Source: Carettochelys insculpta (lineage: Eukaryota; Chordata; Testudines; Carettochelyidae). From it: DNA of 64,000 nucleotides. Under the pieces are notes generated by a model. It saw only the letters and a program-made list of their open reading frames with translations. It was not told the DNA's origin and ran no database searches. Location of the stretch: assembly GCF_033958435.1 (NCBI RefSeq), contig NC_134144.1, positions 14,502,010 through 14,566,009 of the forward strand, read 5' to 3'. The stretch's first letter is position 1. Each line of letters begins with the position of its first letter. Position numbers and translations under genes: made by a program. This document shows, piece by piece, positions 13,101 through 23,639 of the stretch.

Positions 13101-13352
13101 TGGTTCCATAATGTCATTTCTGAAGAATTTGGAGTGGGAGTGAATGTCTTTTGGAAGCATCTTCCTTCTGAGTGCTATGATAAAACAGACACTTACGGAA
13201 ACAAAGATCCTACAGCAGCCTCCAGAGCTTTACAGATTTTAGACAGGGCTCTGAAAACACTGGAGGAACTGCCTGAAGAATATCAGGATTTTTATGCACG
13301 GAGAATGGTTTTACGCATTCAAGAGAGAGCCTTTAGCAGTAGCTATGAATAA
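992..13352 (+). CDS. TYW5: TYW5, tRNA-Phe wybutosine hydroxylase (JmjC), partial: exon 1 outside window
   Basis: Fe(II)/2-oxoglutarate JmjC oxygenase that hydroxylates the wybutosine precursor at position 37 of tRNA-Phe (family knowledge). Coding segments are 992..1146, 6281..6350, 7270..7314, 8740..8877, 10369..10456, 11009..11125 and 13096..13352, all with AG acceptors and GT donors. Together they make 870 nt, an unbroken frame of 289 residues plus TAA. Recognisable segments include [38 protein letters not shown] and [13 protein letters not shown]. The metal triad is visible: HxD in WTHYD (exon 5 end) and the distal His in ALWFHNV (exon 8 start). If exon 1 supplies about 26 residues these fall at about 160, 162 and 235 and the protein is about 315 aa, the usual length. 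No start codon or exon 1 is visible in 1-991, so exon 1 probably lies upstream. The gene converges on C2orf69. Confidence 0.97.
4223..5633. mobile_element. outer hAT-like non-autonomous element, interrupted
   Basis: The left end CAATGGTGGGCAACTTG (4223) pairs with the inverse of TAAGTCGCCCATTGCTG (right end, 5633), an imperfect terminal inverted repeat of the hAT CAG(G)xGTGGGCAA type. Flanks CCAGAGAA and CTGTAGAA could be an eroded 8-bp duplication. The body is split by another element at 4627-5612. Confidence 0.6.
4627..5612. mobile_element. inner hAT-like element with GC-rich minisatellite core
   Basis: The left terminus CAGTGGTTCCCAAACTTTTT matches the inverse of the right end AGTTTGGGAAACCATGCAG imperfectly. 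From about 4840 to 5290 the core is an irregular tandem array built on CCACC, GAGCCCCATGCTG and CTGGGGCCAGCC blocks of about 30-60 bp. It sits inside the outer element and is therefore younger. Confidence 0.55.
6281..6350 (+). CDS. TYW5: TYW5 coding exon 3
   Basis: Acceptor CATTTCAG, donor GTAATT. It encodes [20 protein letters not shown] and then ISE. The 70-nt length restores the frame left split by exon 2. Confidence 0.95.
7270..7314 (+). CDS. TYW5: TYW5 coding exon 4 (45 nt)
   Basis: A very short exon of exactly 15 codons, [15 protein letters not shown], with acceptor GTTAAG and a perfect donor GTAAGT. Both ends fall on codon boundaries, so skipping it would keep the frame and delete 15 residues. 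Confidence 0.95.
7745..8525. mobile_element. GC-rich non-autonomous element with CCC-rich minisatellite, TYW5 intron 4
   Basis: GC-rich sequence with repeated CCC-AACCC, CAGCCC and CTGCACCCC motifs in units of about 40-60 bp at 8045-8420. It is followed by an AT-richer tail with GACAAAATTCATTC and AAAATTAGAGAGAA. The composition contrasts sharply with the surrounding AT-rich intron. I take it for a degenerate hAT-type element but cannot fix both ends. ORFs in this stretch (up to 124 aa) are by-products. Confidence 0.45.
8740..8877 (+). CDS. TYW5: TYW5 coding exon 5, with HxD iron ligands
   Basis: Acceptor TGGTTCAG, donor GTAGGC, 46 codons. It begins [20 protein letters not shown] and ends QLWTHYD. 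The terminal His and Asp are the first two Fe(II) ligands of the JmjC site. Confidence 0.96.
9281..9721. mobile_element. palindromic MITE in TYW5 intron 5
   Basis: Termini CTGTGTCTAGACTAGCC (9281) and its inverse (ending 9721) form a 17-bp inverted repeat. Long subterminal arms containing GGTGTTGGGAGATTACTAATG and the inverse CATTAGTAATCTTCTGACACC extend the match. Each arm carries its own small palindrome around AATGAAGTGCTG. The whole 441 bp could fold into one hairpin. It belongs with the elements at 41852 and 51077, which share AATGAAG and ACTTCGAAGT blocks. Confidence 0.8.
10369..10456 (+). CDS. TYW5: TYW5 coding exon 6
   Basis: Acceptor GTTTTCAG, donor GTATGT. It encodes [20 protein letters not shown] and then RDAPYLYLS, part of the JmjC barrel. 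It ends with one base of the Gly codon finished in exon 7. Confidence 0.95.
11009..11125 (+). CDS. TYW5: TYW5 coding exon 7
   Basis: Acceptor TTCATTAG, preceded by a T-rich polypyrimidine tract; donor GTAAGT. It encodes [19 protein letters not shown] through AGDVLFIP. Confidence 0.95.
11341..11373. repeat. TG-rich microsatellite in TYW5 intron 7
   Basis: Alternating TG/CG dinucleotides (TGTGCGTGTGCGTGCGTG pattern) after a short CT run. Confidence 0.8.
12855..12985 (-). mobile_element. dispersed SINE-like repeat in TYW5 intron 7
   Basis: Contains GAGGAGTCCGATGGCACCTT, ATTTATTTGGGCATAAGC and a terminal CAGACTAACACCGCTAACCC. This is the layout of a SINE-like family very common in turtle genomes. 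The same core, in part, recurs at 19980-20050. Strand is assigned relative to the copy at 31885, taken as plus. Confidence 0.6.
13096..13352 (+). CDS. TYW5: TYW5 last coding exon, with distal iron-binding His
   Basis: Acceptor TCCTACAG after a pyrimidine tract. It starts [20 protein letters not shown] and contains [19 protein letters not shown]. The stop is TAA at 13350-13352. The His of LWFH is the third Fe(II) ligand. Confidence 0.96.
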
Positions 13353-13443
13353 ACTGCATTATTACAAGTCAACCAGACTCCTCTGAGAATGTGCAGAAGT
13401 ACAGATATCGATACTGTACCTGAAGACTCTTTGAGAAGATTTT

Positions 13444-13449
13444 AATAAA
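13444..13449 (+). terminator. TYW5 candidate polyadenylation signal
   Basis: A canonical AATAAA lies 92 nt after the stop codon. A second AATAAA at 13591-13596 could serve a slightly longer transcript. Beyond that the sequence turns into a GC-rich repeat, so the 3' UTR is probably short. Confidence 0.55.
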
Positions 13450-13604
13450 AAGTGTCCATTGTTTCATTGACTATTCATTTCATAGCACATGGATGTTTTA
13501 ACAGATCCCATTTCTACTAATCCGTATGCAGTATGGTCTGCTTGATACAGCTGTAGGTCTCATCTGCACAACAATAAGGTGTAATTTTAAAATAAATGTA
13601 CCTG

Positions 13605-13830
13605 TCATTGCTTGGGTCCTTCAGGGCAGGGGGCTGAGGGTGTGGTGGGGAGCAGGAGGCAGAGTAGAGGTTTGGGAGTCAGGGCAGGGGGTTGGGAGGT
13701 GAGCAGGGCTCAGGACAGGAGGTGGGGCATCCACCCACTTCTCCCTGGGGGTCAGCCCAGGGCTACGTGGCCTGGCCTACAGCTGCTTCCTGGGGCTAGG
13801 GCACTTGCTTCCCCCTGTGGTCATTCCTGA
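13605..13830. repeat. GC-rich repeat fragment downstream of TYW5
   Basis: GGGCAGGGGG and GGAGGTGAGCAGGGC runs followed by CTGGGGGTCAGCCCAGGG. The composition and motif style resemble the hAT minisatellite cores elsewhere in the window. No ends could be fixed and the 72-aa ORF here is not a gene. Confidence 0.4.
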
Positions 13831-16800
13831 GTATAACTCTCCCTGTTCTCACACCCTTCCCTTTCTCTTTGACAAGGAAGGATCGCATTCCATGCTCATC
13901 CCATTGTCCTGACAGAGCCGAACCCTGACCTTGCCTAAAGTTATGATAAGAGGAAGGTGCATACCAAATTTAGGTGTCCTACCTCTTACCATTTAGGAGG
14001 AGTTCTTGAACAAATGAACTTTTGGACAGACAGATGCACAAACTCTCTAAAATATATATAGTAGATATGCCCAAGTTTGTGTTGTTTAGAACAATCATTC
14101 TGTTTCCCAGAGGTAGTTTACTTTCAAATAACCATTGCAGAAAGTAAATGCTCCTGAATATGAGCTAGTGTATTGGCAATTTAAGTTCTGTTTCACATCC
14201 AGGTGTCTTCTTCAGGGTGGCTGTTAAAAAGGAAAAATGCTAAAAATGGATTACTGCTCTAGAGTCATAGAAACTGCTGTTCTATGGGGCTCACACAGCT
14301 AACTTGACTTGCTGTGTCCCTTTCTTCTACTTATAGGGTGATGAGAAGCAGCTGTGCTTTTAGTAGTACCTAGTCAGGGACAGCAGATGTGTTCCAGTGG
14401 TTCTCAGCAGGGAAAAGAAGGGAAAGGGCAGAGGATTCCCTGGCTGGCCTATGTAAGTATGCATTGTGCTTGCATTCATTTGGGTTTAGTTTGAGGAGGG
14501 TATAAGCTAAAGTGGCACCAGCTGATTTTTTTTCCTTTGGATTTCTCAGATTTTGAATTATTTGCCATCGTATTGAATAAACTCAAGCCCAGGAAGTGCA
14601 GGTGAAATCTGGGGTCCCCTACCATGCCCCAGCTCAGCTGAGAGCTGTGTTAGACCTGAGTGTTGAAAGTTCACGAATGGTGTCTCAGTCAAATTTTCAC
14701 AATTCAGGTCCCCTTAAAAGGTCAGAGTGGAAGTTTGTTCCATTTCTGGTATCTGGGGTGTGAGTGCTAGACAGAAGGGAGCGCTCAGGTGGCTGTAATC
14801 ATCAGCAGTACCTTTTGCATGTGGAGGAGCCACTGCTCTTATAATCAATATACACAATACTTGCAGATGGGGTCTTGAGATTTCTGGATACTTCAAGAGG
14901 AGCACTGGTTCCTTTGCCATATCCTACACCAACACTCAGTAAACAGAGGTTAAAAAAATGTCCAGAGAAACTCATGCAGATATTCTGATACTTAAACAGA
15001 GTCAAACATCTCCTGCAGTTGTCGTTTAAAAATATGCTCACTCACAAGATAAGGCTTAAAAACTTAACCTCTGAGCATTCTTACAACAAAATTTTTCACT
15101 GTTGGCACACCTGTGCCTCTGGCCTAGGCTCACAGGAGGCATGCAGTAACTCCTGAGTGTATCTCCCTTAATCCCAGCTTAGACAGTAAAGCTCCGCAAA
15201 GGTGCCATCACCTCTGAGAAGGTCCATGTGAGCTGATCACATTTGGCCTTGTTGCTGTCCTTGTTCTGGAACAGGTTTCACTTTATGCCTCTATAACTCA
15301 GTCCTGTGCACAACAGCATGGGAGCAGGCATAGTGGTGCAACTCCCCATTGTGGTGCCATGCCAGAGCAGACACCCACCGGAAAGCACAAACCACAGGCA
15401 TAAGAAGTTCATGCAAGTTTGTTTTATTTTAAATTGAGACCCATCAGCTACATGAAGAAAAGGACCTGCTAACTTGTATAGTTTTATTATAGAAGGAGCT
15501 CTATCTCCCACAGCTTTGCCGTTGAATCAGACTATCACTGCTACCCCCAGGCAGTTGTACAGTACTTGATAAACCAAAGGGAGGCTTGTATTCTACAGAT
15601 ACAGGAACTGAGAGCAAGACCCCAGTAATATTGTTTTAGCTGTGGAATCGGTTGTGAGCGCTTCAAGAACCCTAACTAGTGGAGATGCATTGTGTGACTG
15701 TGTGAATAGGAGTAGCATCTGTCAATTGGACCCCATTCCTGAGATACGAATCTGTAGCTTCCCCGTGAATGGAGCTATAATGTTGCTCTAGGGAGTCTTG
15801 TTTTGTACGATCAATGGTAAAGGGACATCTGACAAATATGAAATGCTACTATTGTCCATTTAAATATCTTCTGCTATTTACAGCATGAGATAAATGTAGC
15901 TGAGGTTTTGTCATTCATCTGCCATTTAGCTCAGTCTGATGCTTCCAATAGCATTGAGAATTGTGACTTGTCAAAAGCTGTTAGCAGGACTAAAGAGGTA
16001 CATGCTACTAATAAGGCACAGAACACAGGCTTCCTGCAGAAGCTGGGCCTTGCAATGCTGCCGATTATTCATCTAAACCCATTTTTGTTGGCAGCTCTGA
16101 CTTAGAGAAAATCATTTCCCACCATGTGTATGGGCAAAATGCCAAACTAATGAATAGACATGAATATAACCAGCCGGGTGATCTTGATGTGCATACGTTA
16201 TGCATACTGAGGACAGAATTGCAACCTGAGAACACTGAAACTATCTGTATTCCTCTAAATTTCCACTTCTGTAGTTAAAACAACTTTGTAGCTACATTAG
16301 GGGAAAGAGGGGAGTTCAGGTAAGACTGTGCATCCAGGCACTGGAGTGAGAAAGGATTCAAGGGCTCTCACAAATTGGAACAAAGGATCCTTGGAAATGG
16401 TGTTCAGAGCATCCCCCCAGGCCTCTTCAGGAACTGGGGAGAAAGGAAAAAGCAGCGTCAGGCTGGGGCCCAAGTTCCAGCACAGAACTGCTACCTAATA
16501 CTTCACTGGTTTTCCACCCTGCTACTTCTGGCTTCACATCCTCTTGGCCATCAGCAGCTTTCCAGACTACCAGCCCACAGAGGTGCAGGGGGCTGCACTG
16601 TTCCTTCTTCCTCCCTGCCCAGCTCCTTCAGTTACATGAGGCATAAAACCGTGACTGGGGCCTCTAGTTGCCACAGAATACAACTAATTCCTAAGGAAAG
16701 AAGGTTGCATCATGCAGTAGTCAACATGTTTCTGATCTGTGTGTGTCACAGCTTGCAGGTAGCAATATCTTTGGGGCTGGGTGATGGAAGAGAAGGGCAC

Positions 16801-18430
16801 TGTATTTTAGACACCCTCTCTCCCAATGCTGTCTCTGCTGGTTCAGGTTTTAAGGTTTTCTGTAGCACTAATTATTGTAACAATTATCAAATCAATTATT
16901 CTGGATGCATTTTTGAAATATTTTTCTTCAATGCCTTGTATAAGTAAAAACTCTAACCCAAATATATTTGAGCAAATTAATCCAGTATGAAACTTCATAT
17001 CAATTAAAGGCTGGGATGGTCCTTGTAGTGTGAAATAAGTCTCCTGTTTAATATAACATGAAATTTGGTTAAGGGCACAGCCTATTTCAACGTGAGCCAA
17101 ATGCTGTAGTAAAGGCAACTGTTTGTATTACACAATGTAAATATCCTGGCTACACAACCCTTGTTTAAGTGGTATCTATGTATTTTTTAAAATATTGAAA
17201 ACTAGATGATTGTATCCTCTTGTTGCTGGCAACAATTAACTCCTGCTCCAGGTGGAGTGATTGAGGGATATCATTCCCTCTGCATGGCCTCCCTAGTATA
17301 TAGTCTCTCTATAGACACTGCCAGCAAGGGCACCGGTAGCATTATGGATATTTGCCTAGTAGAAAGTGGTCTGAGATTACTCAGGATTCAAGACAGGTCA
17401 TTGGTGTAAAACTGGAGTAGCACAGTGGCAGATTAGGTCCAATGTGTTTAAGGAATAACTTCAAGCTAGGATGATTAGTGAATCTCTCTCAACCTAAAAT
17501 CAAAGTTACTGTACTAAAATAATATGCTTGGAAGTGGACATGCTAGTGGGACCCAAAGCAAAATGGAATTACACTACAATAAACCAGAAAGTTCTGTGAT
17601 TGGGCATTTGCCAACTATTTTTCTATTCTAACACTACAAAAATATTTAAAAGAAGTACTTCAAATAGCATCCATAACATGGCAATAAAGATGGCTGACAG
17701 TGTCACAATAGGTGAAGTTGAGATAGTTAAATGTGAGCAACACCCCATCCCCCATCAAAACTTGGCTCATCCCTTATGTTTTGTTACACTGCAACAACAT
17801 TGGGGACTGACATCTTAATGTAACTGACTTTATTACAAACCTACATCTGGAAAGAATTTAAAACAATATTTACACTTGGTGGAGCAGATGACAAAGGACA
17901 ACACTTGATTTCAGAATATAAACATTATATATTTTTCTTTATACAGTTGCCATGGAAAGAAAAATCAAATGAAAAACATTCCTTTTAAAATATTCTTTTG
18001 TGAGGCTACTAGCATAGGCCAGCTAAACTATCCATCGTAGGCATGAGCTGGCTAAATAATGTTATGCTTTAAAAATGAAATAAAAACTTCATGTAAGGAA
18101 TGTCCAATGGACATTTATGTATTAATCTCCTCTATCGTTTTCTGCTATAAATTGTTATCAATGGCTGTTGACAGGATTGGAGCTTGACCCTTGGTGTTAC
18201 CCAAACAAGCGAGGAAAACACTTAGTATCAGCAGTAGACAAATAGGTTGAGCCCTTTTAAACACTTAAATGAAACTCTACTTGCTTCACTTACACAAGTA
18301 GTCCTTGTGAGGGACTATTAGCATTAGTAAGGCAAGCTGAACTTGACCAATAGTGGTATACTAAGCAGGTATACTAAGCGCTGTTAATAGTACCAATGTC
18401 CATTATTTCACCACTTCAAAACTGTTTACT
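13831..18430. other. intergenic spacer between convergent TYW5 and C2orf69
   Basis: AT-rich, mostly unique-looking DNA. The 190-aa ORF at 16375-16947 has low-complexity composition, no splice context and no family resemblance, and I do not call it. No RNA gene is seen. Confidence 0.6.
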
Positions 18431-18671
18431 TGGCGGGTTTACTTTTTCTTTGATTGTTCATGTGCATGCCAAGTTAGGTGCTCATGAACATGTGTGCAGG
18501 GCAGCTGAAAGATTTTTCCCCTAGCAGTAACCTTAGGGTCAGTCCAGACTCCCATCTGCCCTGTAGTGGTGCCTTCATGGCACTCGATAGAGAGCCATGC
18601 TGACTCCCCTCCCACCACTCATGTCCTTCTTTCCACGGTGACTTGCTTGCACTTGTAGTTGTAAGTGAAGT

Positions 18672-19312
18672 AGATCCCTGATTTATGGGGAGGTTGCATT
18701 CCTGTGCAAGTCAAATTTCACATTACGCAGAGGAGTCAGGATGCAGCCAGGAGCAGCAGCGATGGATGGTTTTCTGTCTCCTGTGAGCCACACGGAGTTG
18801 ACAGACAAGCTGAGTTTTCCCTCTCCTGTGAGCCATGGAGAGTTGGCGCCTGATTTCCCAGCCACTCCCAGGAGATGGGAAACTGATCAGCACTGCTGCA
18901 CTGGTCAGTTTCCCAGCTCCTGTCAGTGGCAGCAGCCATGAATCAGGCTGCTATCCCTGACAGGAGCTGTGAAACCACTCCTGTTGGGGTAGCAGCCTGA
19001 CAGGAGCAGGGAGGCTATTGCTCCTGTCAGTGGCAGCAGCCTGGCTCTCGCCACCCTTAACAGGAGTGGGGAGGCTGCCGCCACTGACAGGAATGGGGAA
19101 ACTGACCACCGCAGCAGTGCTGGTCACTCTCCCCACTACTGTCAGTGGCAGGGAGCTGGCTTCTAGCTGCTGGGCTGCTGCACTGGTCTGTTTCCTGGCT
19201 CCCCTGAGTGGCAGGCAACCCAGAGCCAGGGACCAGCTCCCGGCTGCTCAGAGTCGTGTTAACCAGAGATTTGCACAACTTGAGTGCACGTATCTTGGGG
19301 TTCTTCTGTACT
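18672..19312. repeat. mixed direct/inverted repeat block built on CTCCTGTCAGTGGCAGCAGC
   Basis: At least eight variants of CTCCTGTCAGTGGCAGCAGC or its inverse (CTGACAGGAG) alternate over about 600 bp, so ORFs appear on both strands as artefacts. The edges (CTGTGCAAGTCAAATTTCAC at left; inverse-like GAGATTTGCACAACTTGAG at right) look like degenerate terminal inverted repeats of an inserted MITE. Confidence 0.5.
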
Positions 19313-19487
19313 ATAGTGGTAGCAATTTTTTGGAGTGTAAATGGTTAGCTATTTTAATTCTTTGTTGTGTTAATTAGATCTGTTGTTTTGGAAGGATTGT
19401 TCTCCCCTCCCTTGAGATCCTGGCACCATGGCATGCCTAAGGCACCAGCCGTCAAAACCTGTGTTGATTGCGGCAAACGCATGCCCA

Positions 19488-19660
19488 AGACAAAAAAGCA
19501 GGCCCGTGGCACTTTAAAGACTAGCAAAATAATTTATTAGGTGATGAGCTTTTGTGGGGCAAACCCACTTCTTCAGATCTGGAAAGTGCTGAAAATGAAC
19601 TGGCACAATGAGTATTAGGATGTTCTTTGAAGTGCCACAGGACTGCTTTTTTGTTTTGTG
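19488..19660. mobile_element. fold-back of the SINE-like repeat, copy A
   Basis: The left arm (AAAAAAGCAGGCCCGTGGCA, then CTTTAAAGACTAGCAAAATA and AAACCCACTTCTTCAGATCT) is in reverse orientation. The right end returns in forward orientation with AAGTGCCACAGGACTGCTTT and TTTGTTTTG. It has the same architecture as the large palindrome at 39657-39907, but the right arm is mostly lost. Confidence 0.55.
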
Positions 19661-21724
19661 AAGATAGAGACTCACCTGGCTACCTCCCTGAAACTATTCT
19701 GCATGTGCAAGAGTGACTCCTGCATGTGGTGATTAGTGTCTGGGGAAATCTTGTCAGAAGGATCACTGTTAGAGCTGCAACACTTTTAAACCAAGAACCT
19801 TAGAAGACAGAGCCCAGTACTTAAAGATTCTCAAGATGGAAGTGGTGCTCCAGCCTGCATGTCTCGTCAGACATGGCAACAAGTTTGTCGTCCTTGGTAC
19901 AGAGTGCACTGGCAGCAGGATTGGTGCCAGCACCCTCCAGGCGCCTTAGGAGACAGAAGTGGCCAAAACACCCCAAAGTGGACTTTTCCCCTATGAAAGC
20001 TTATGCCCAAATACAGTTAGCCTTTAAGGTGCCACAGGACTCAGTTATTACTTGTGGATGATGGGGATGAGAATTGCCATAATAAAATGTTTGTTACCAC
20101 ATAGTTTATATTCCATAGCAATATAAATGTAGTATCAAAGAGGGAAATCTCCTGTGGTGTCTTTTCAAAGTGCTCATTACCCCCAGTTTTAGTGCAGAGT
20201 TGCAAGAGCACTGTGCTCCCCTCTAGGCACTTAACTGAAATTGTCAGATGAGTTAAAGTGCTCATCTCACAGCCACCTCCGCTATTCTCCAGGCTCCCAC
20301 TTCAGGAAAGCACTTAAGCACCTGCTCACAAGCTTTCCTGGAGCAGGTTTGCTTTCCAGCGTCAGGGCCAATAGGAGCTGTTGGATGTGAACTCCTTTTT
20401 TAAGTCTGGTTCATGTTACTTGCATGGAATGGGTTAACATGTCTGTAGTGACTTCACTGATTAAGAGAATGCTTAACTTCCTACTGAACTGTCATGTGAG
20501 TCGCAATTGCATTAAATGATTAACACTATTGGAAATTGTTAATTAGAAACTGTTGACTAAATGCAGTTCAGTTGACATTAATTTACTACTTGATGAATAA
20601 ATATATTAGTAAATTATACTTCCACACAACTTCCTCTACTTCCACGCCTCCACCCATAGAAGTTTAATGTTCAGACTTCAGTTCAATCAAGATAAGGTCA
20701 CCAGTCTGATTTAAACATTACTATCCCACATCTTTGGCAGAAACTAAGTGTATGAAGGTTGTGAAGTCTGTCTGAATAAAAATCTTGGCTAATGAATTGT
20801 TGCTTTTTTTGTAACACAGTATGGATGGTGTTAACTTCTCCCCTGGCTTGCAGAAAAAATAACTCACAAATGACAATTTCAAAAAATAGTAACTTTTATA
20901 TCAACTATACAGCACACGCACCTGAATTAAAATAAAGAGGAAAACTCAGTTCTGAGCTATATATTTATGTTATAGTGAACATAAGGAATCTGATTCCCTA
21001 TTAACATTATGTATCAAGATTTTCTAAGTTCATTCAGTAGTGGCTACTGCATTAATTGCATGTTTCTTGAACAGGAAAACCATAAAGGAAGCAGTAGCTT
21101 CAATTACATAATTTCTGAAATACGAGGAAGAAAGTTTTAGGAAATAACCAAAGTGAATTTCTTGATTGAAAGGCACAGCTTTTGTTCTCAGAGGACTTTA
21201 ATGTATTTTACTTTTAACTATGTCCCTTTAGAAGTCAGTCAGATATGATGGGGAAAATACATGAGATGAAGAGAAACAGAAAAGCAAAACTCCCTTCCAG
21301 ACAAACAAAAGTTACAAATAGTTTGAAAAAAAATAAATCCTAACTCACCTGCACACCCAACATTTTGCTTCCTTTTCAGAAGTTGGGAAACTCCATCTTA
21401 GAATGATGGCACAGGTACACAACCTCTTCTTGATCTCTGCTTACAACTTTCACATCTAAGACCACATCTAATCTTCTTTTGCAGTGAAGTAGTCACTATA
21501 CATTTCCCCCATGAGAACAAAAGAAATTGGGAACAGACGGAGTATTAGAGGAAGACTTTCACACAAATTGATAATATAGATGCTTCCTTTTTCATGGAGC
21601 GTGTGAAAGAATGGCAGGGTTTTTGTCCTGTAGTATCTCTCACTTGAGTTGTTTGTAATAGGTAAGATACAAAATAAATAATCCATCAGTAAGCAAACTA
21701 AGCTAAACACAGATCCCCTGCACA

Positions 21725-21955
21725 GCCCTTTAGCACAGGCATTTTCATTGGTGTGCTATGAGAACTGTCCAAGTGTGCCATGAGATTTTGTCAATTTCCT
21801 CTCTCTGCAGCTCTCTGCAGAGCCCCCATTAGGGTGGTGGAGCCAAGGGCGACAAGAGTAATGCCTTCAGGTGAAAAAGGTGGGTGTGCTGTGGAATTGT
21901 CTCACTGAAGTGTGCTGTTACTTAAAAGGTTGGAAACTCTGCCTTAGGGATACTT
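21725..21955. repeat. possible short non-autonomous DNA element
   Basis: TGTGCTATGAGAACTG and GTGTGCCATGAGATTTTG near the left and GTGTGCTGTTACTTAAAAGG and GGTTGGAAACTCTGCC at the right suggest an eroded inverted-repeat element. Boundaries are approximate. Confidence 0.35.
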
Positions 21956-23323
21956 TGACAAGATAAAAAGCAATCAAGATATTGGTCCTCAGTCAATGAC
22001 AAATGGATCTATGAATGTCATTTTTACTTTTGGGTACATCAAGTCAGTAGAGACATGCAGTTTGCAAGTAAAGATCAGAACTCTCTCCATGTTTCTTTGG
22101 CATCACCCTCCAATACAAATTCTCAGGCTATTTTTCTCCAAGATGTATCACCATTTGTTGAGGTTAACTCTTCTTTTGTCACAGTTCTCTCTCATCTGGC
22201 CAAAAGGGAAGATTTTTCACTGTGCTTTACCTCAATCTAGTCCAATGGATTGATTTATGTCAAAAAAGAGACATACAAATGGGAATTTAAAACACCACTC
22301 TCCCTCTGCCCCCAACATTGAGGATTACTAGAAAAATCATGGATGCAGAGGAGCAAAACAAACACAGGGATAAACTTGAGCATTCAAGACCAGATAGCAC
22401 CATTCTTGATTTATATTCCCACAGTGTGTTTTCCAGACAGCAAATGAATCACTCCAAAACATACATAATGTGAAGTAAACAATCTGTGTTTATGGAGGAA
22501 AGGTAAAAAGTAGCATGAATAAGCTAAAACAAATTATGATTTCATCTTGTAAACAGCCCTCTCTGGAATAGAGAGGTAGGATTAAACTGGATGTCATTTC
22601 AGTCTAGTACTGAACTATTGCAGCAGTGAAATTTCAGTGCTGCATCATATTAGCAGTATGAATTAGTGAACTCAACACCTGCAGAGAAAGCCTTGTCAGC
22701 AGCGCAGATTGTGCAACCCTTACGTGTAACAAAACCCAGCTTCCATAAAGATAGTGAAAAGTTTGGCATAGTTTAGAAGTGACATGAAGGTATACAAAAT
22801 AATAAACGTTAGAAAGTAAAGCCAAAACTTTATTACTGCCCCACACCACAAAAATCAGAAGCAAGGGGCATTCACAGTCAGAGGAAAAATCCACTGTGCA
22901 TGGGAGACAGAAATGGCTAGACAAGGAAGGTGTGATAACAAACCGAGGACAGGAATAGGGGGAAAAGACCAAGATCCTGTTGGCCGCTGCAAAAGGTCTG
23001 CAATGTACATTACAGTATTTAGAAACAGCTAAACTTATCAAAATGCCTGTACTACTGTAGCTAAGTATGCAAAAAGGTAACCATGACAGCTTTTTCTTTT
23101 AAACTGCTACAGTCGAGTAACTAGTATATTTGCACTGTTTAACACGTAGTACCACAATTCCACCATAACTTAAAATCAATTTTAATATAAACCTACACGG
23201 TTACCTTTGTACTTATCTACAGCACTACTAGAATTCTGGATTATTTTATGGTTCATTTAGCCACCTTTAAAACATTTAAAATAAAAGATGGATTAATTAA
23301 GTGGTTAAACATATAAGCAGGTA

Positions 23324-23639
23324 CAGGTTGAACCTCTAATCCAGAACTTTCTCATCTGGTAACTTCCATAACCTGGAATTTTAGTTAGCCAAGTGACCAC
23401 TTATCATGGGTGTGGCGAAGTTTCTAGTGGTCCCATGAACTCTGACAGCCAGGACTGGTGGTTGTGGTGTTCTGTGCTGTTATTTAGCTGTAATTTACCC
23501 CAAATGTATTTTAAGAGCCCAGTAAGCACTGGAAGCGTTGGTAATGTGCTAGAAAATATTGATCTCCCGTCATCCGGCAAATTCTCTCATCCGGCACTGG
23601 TCAGGTTCTGAGGATGCCAGATGAGAGAGATTCAAACCG
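23324..23639. mobile_element. TA-target MITE, copy 1
   Basis: CAGGTTGAACCTCTAATCC at left and the near inverse GAGAGATTCAAACCG at right are flanked by TA (23322-23323 and 23640-23641), the signature of Tc1/mariner-type insertion. The internal blocks ACTTATCATGGGTGTGGC and TGTGCTGTTATTTAGCTGTA recur in copies at 46400 and 63093. Confidence 0.8.

Larger units (their letters stand above)
18431..19990 (+). mobile_element. DIRS-like retroelement relic, copy 1 (5' end and gag fragment)
   Basis: The left terminal sequence (18450-18650: GTTCATGTGCATGCCAAG, GATTTTTCCCCTAGCAG, GTGGTGCCTTCATGGCACTC) matches the layout of the element at 49334. A gag-like stretch at 19420-19487 reads TCVDCGKRMPK, and 19880-19980 reads SSLVQSALAAGLVPAPSRRL, again parallel to the 49.7-50 kb copy. 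It is interrupted by an imperfect GC-rich repeat block (18672-19312) and a fold-back insertion (19488-19660). The pol region is absent. Confidence 0.5.

Noticed and set aside
16375..16947. 190-aa open frame
   Set aside because: No domain, no splice sites, ordinary intergenic composition. Long frames of this size occur by chance in GC-richer spots.
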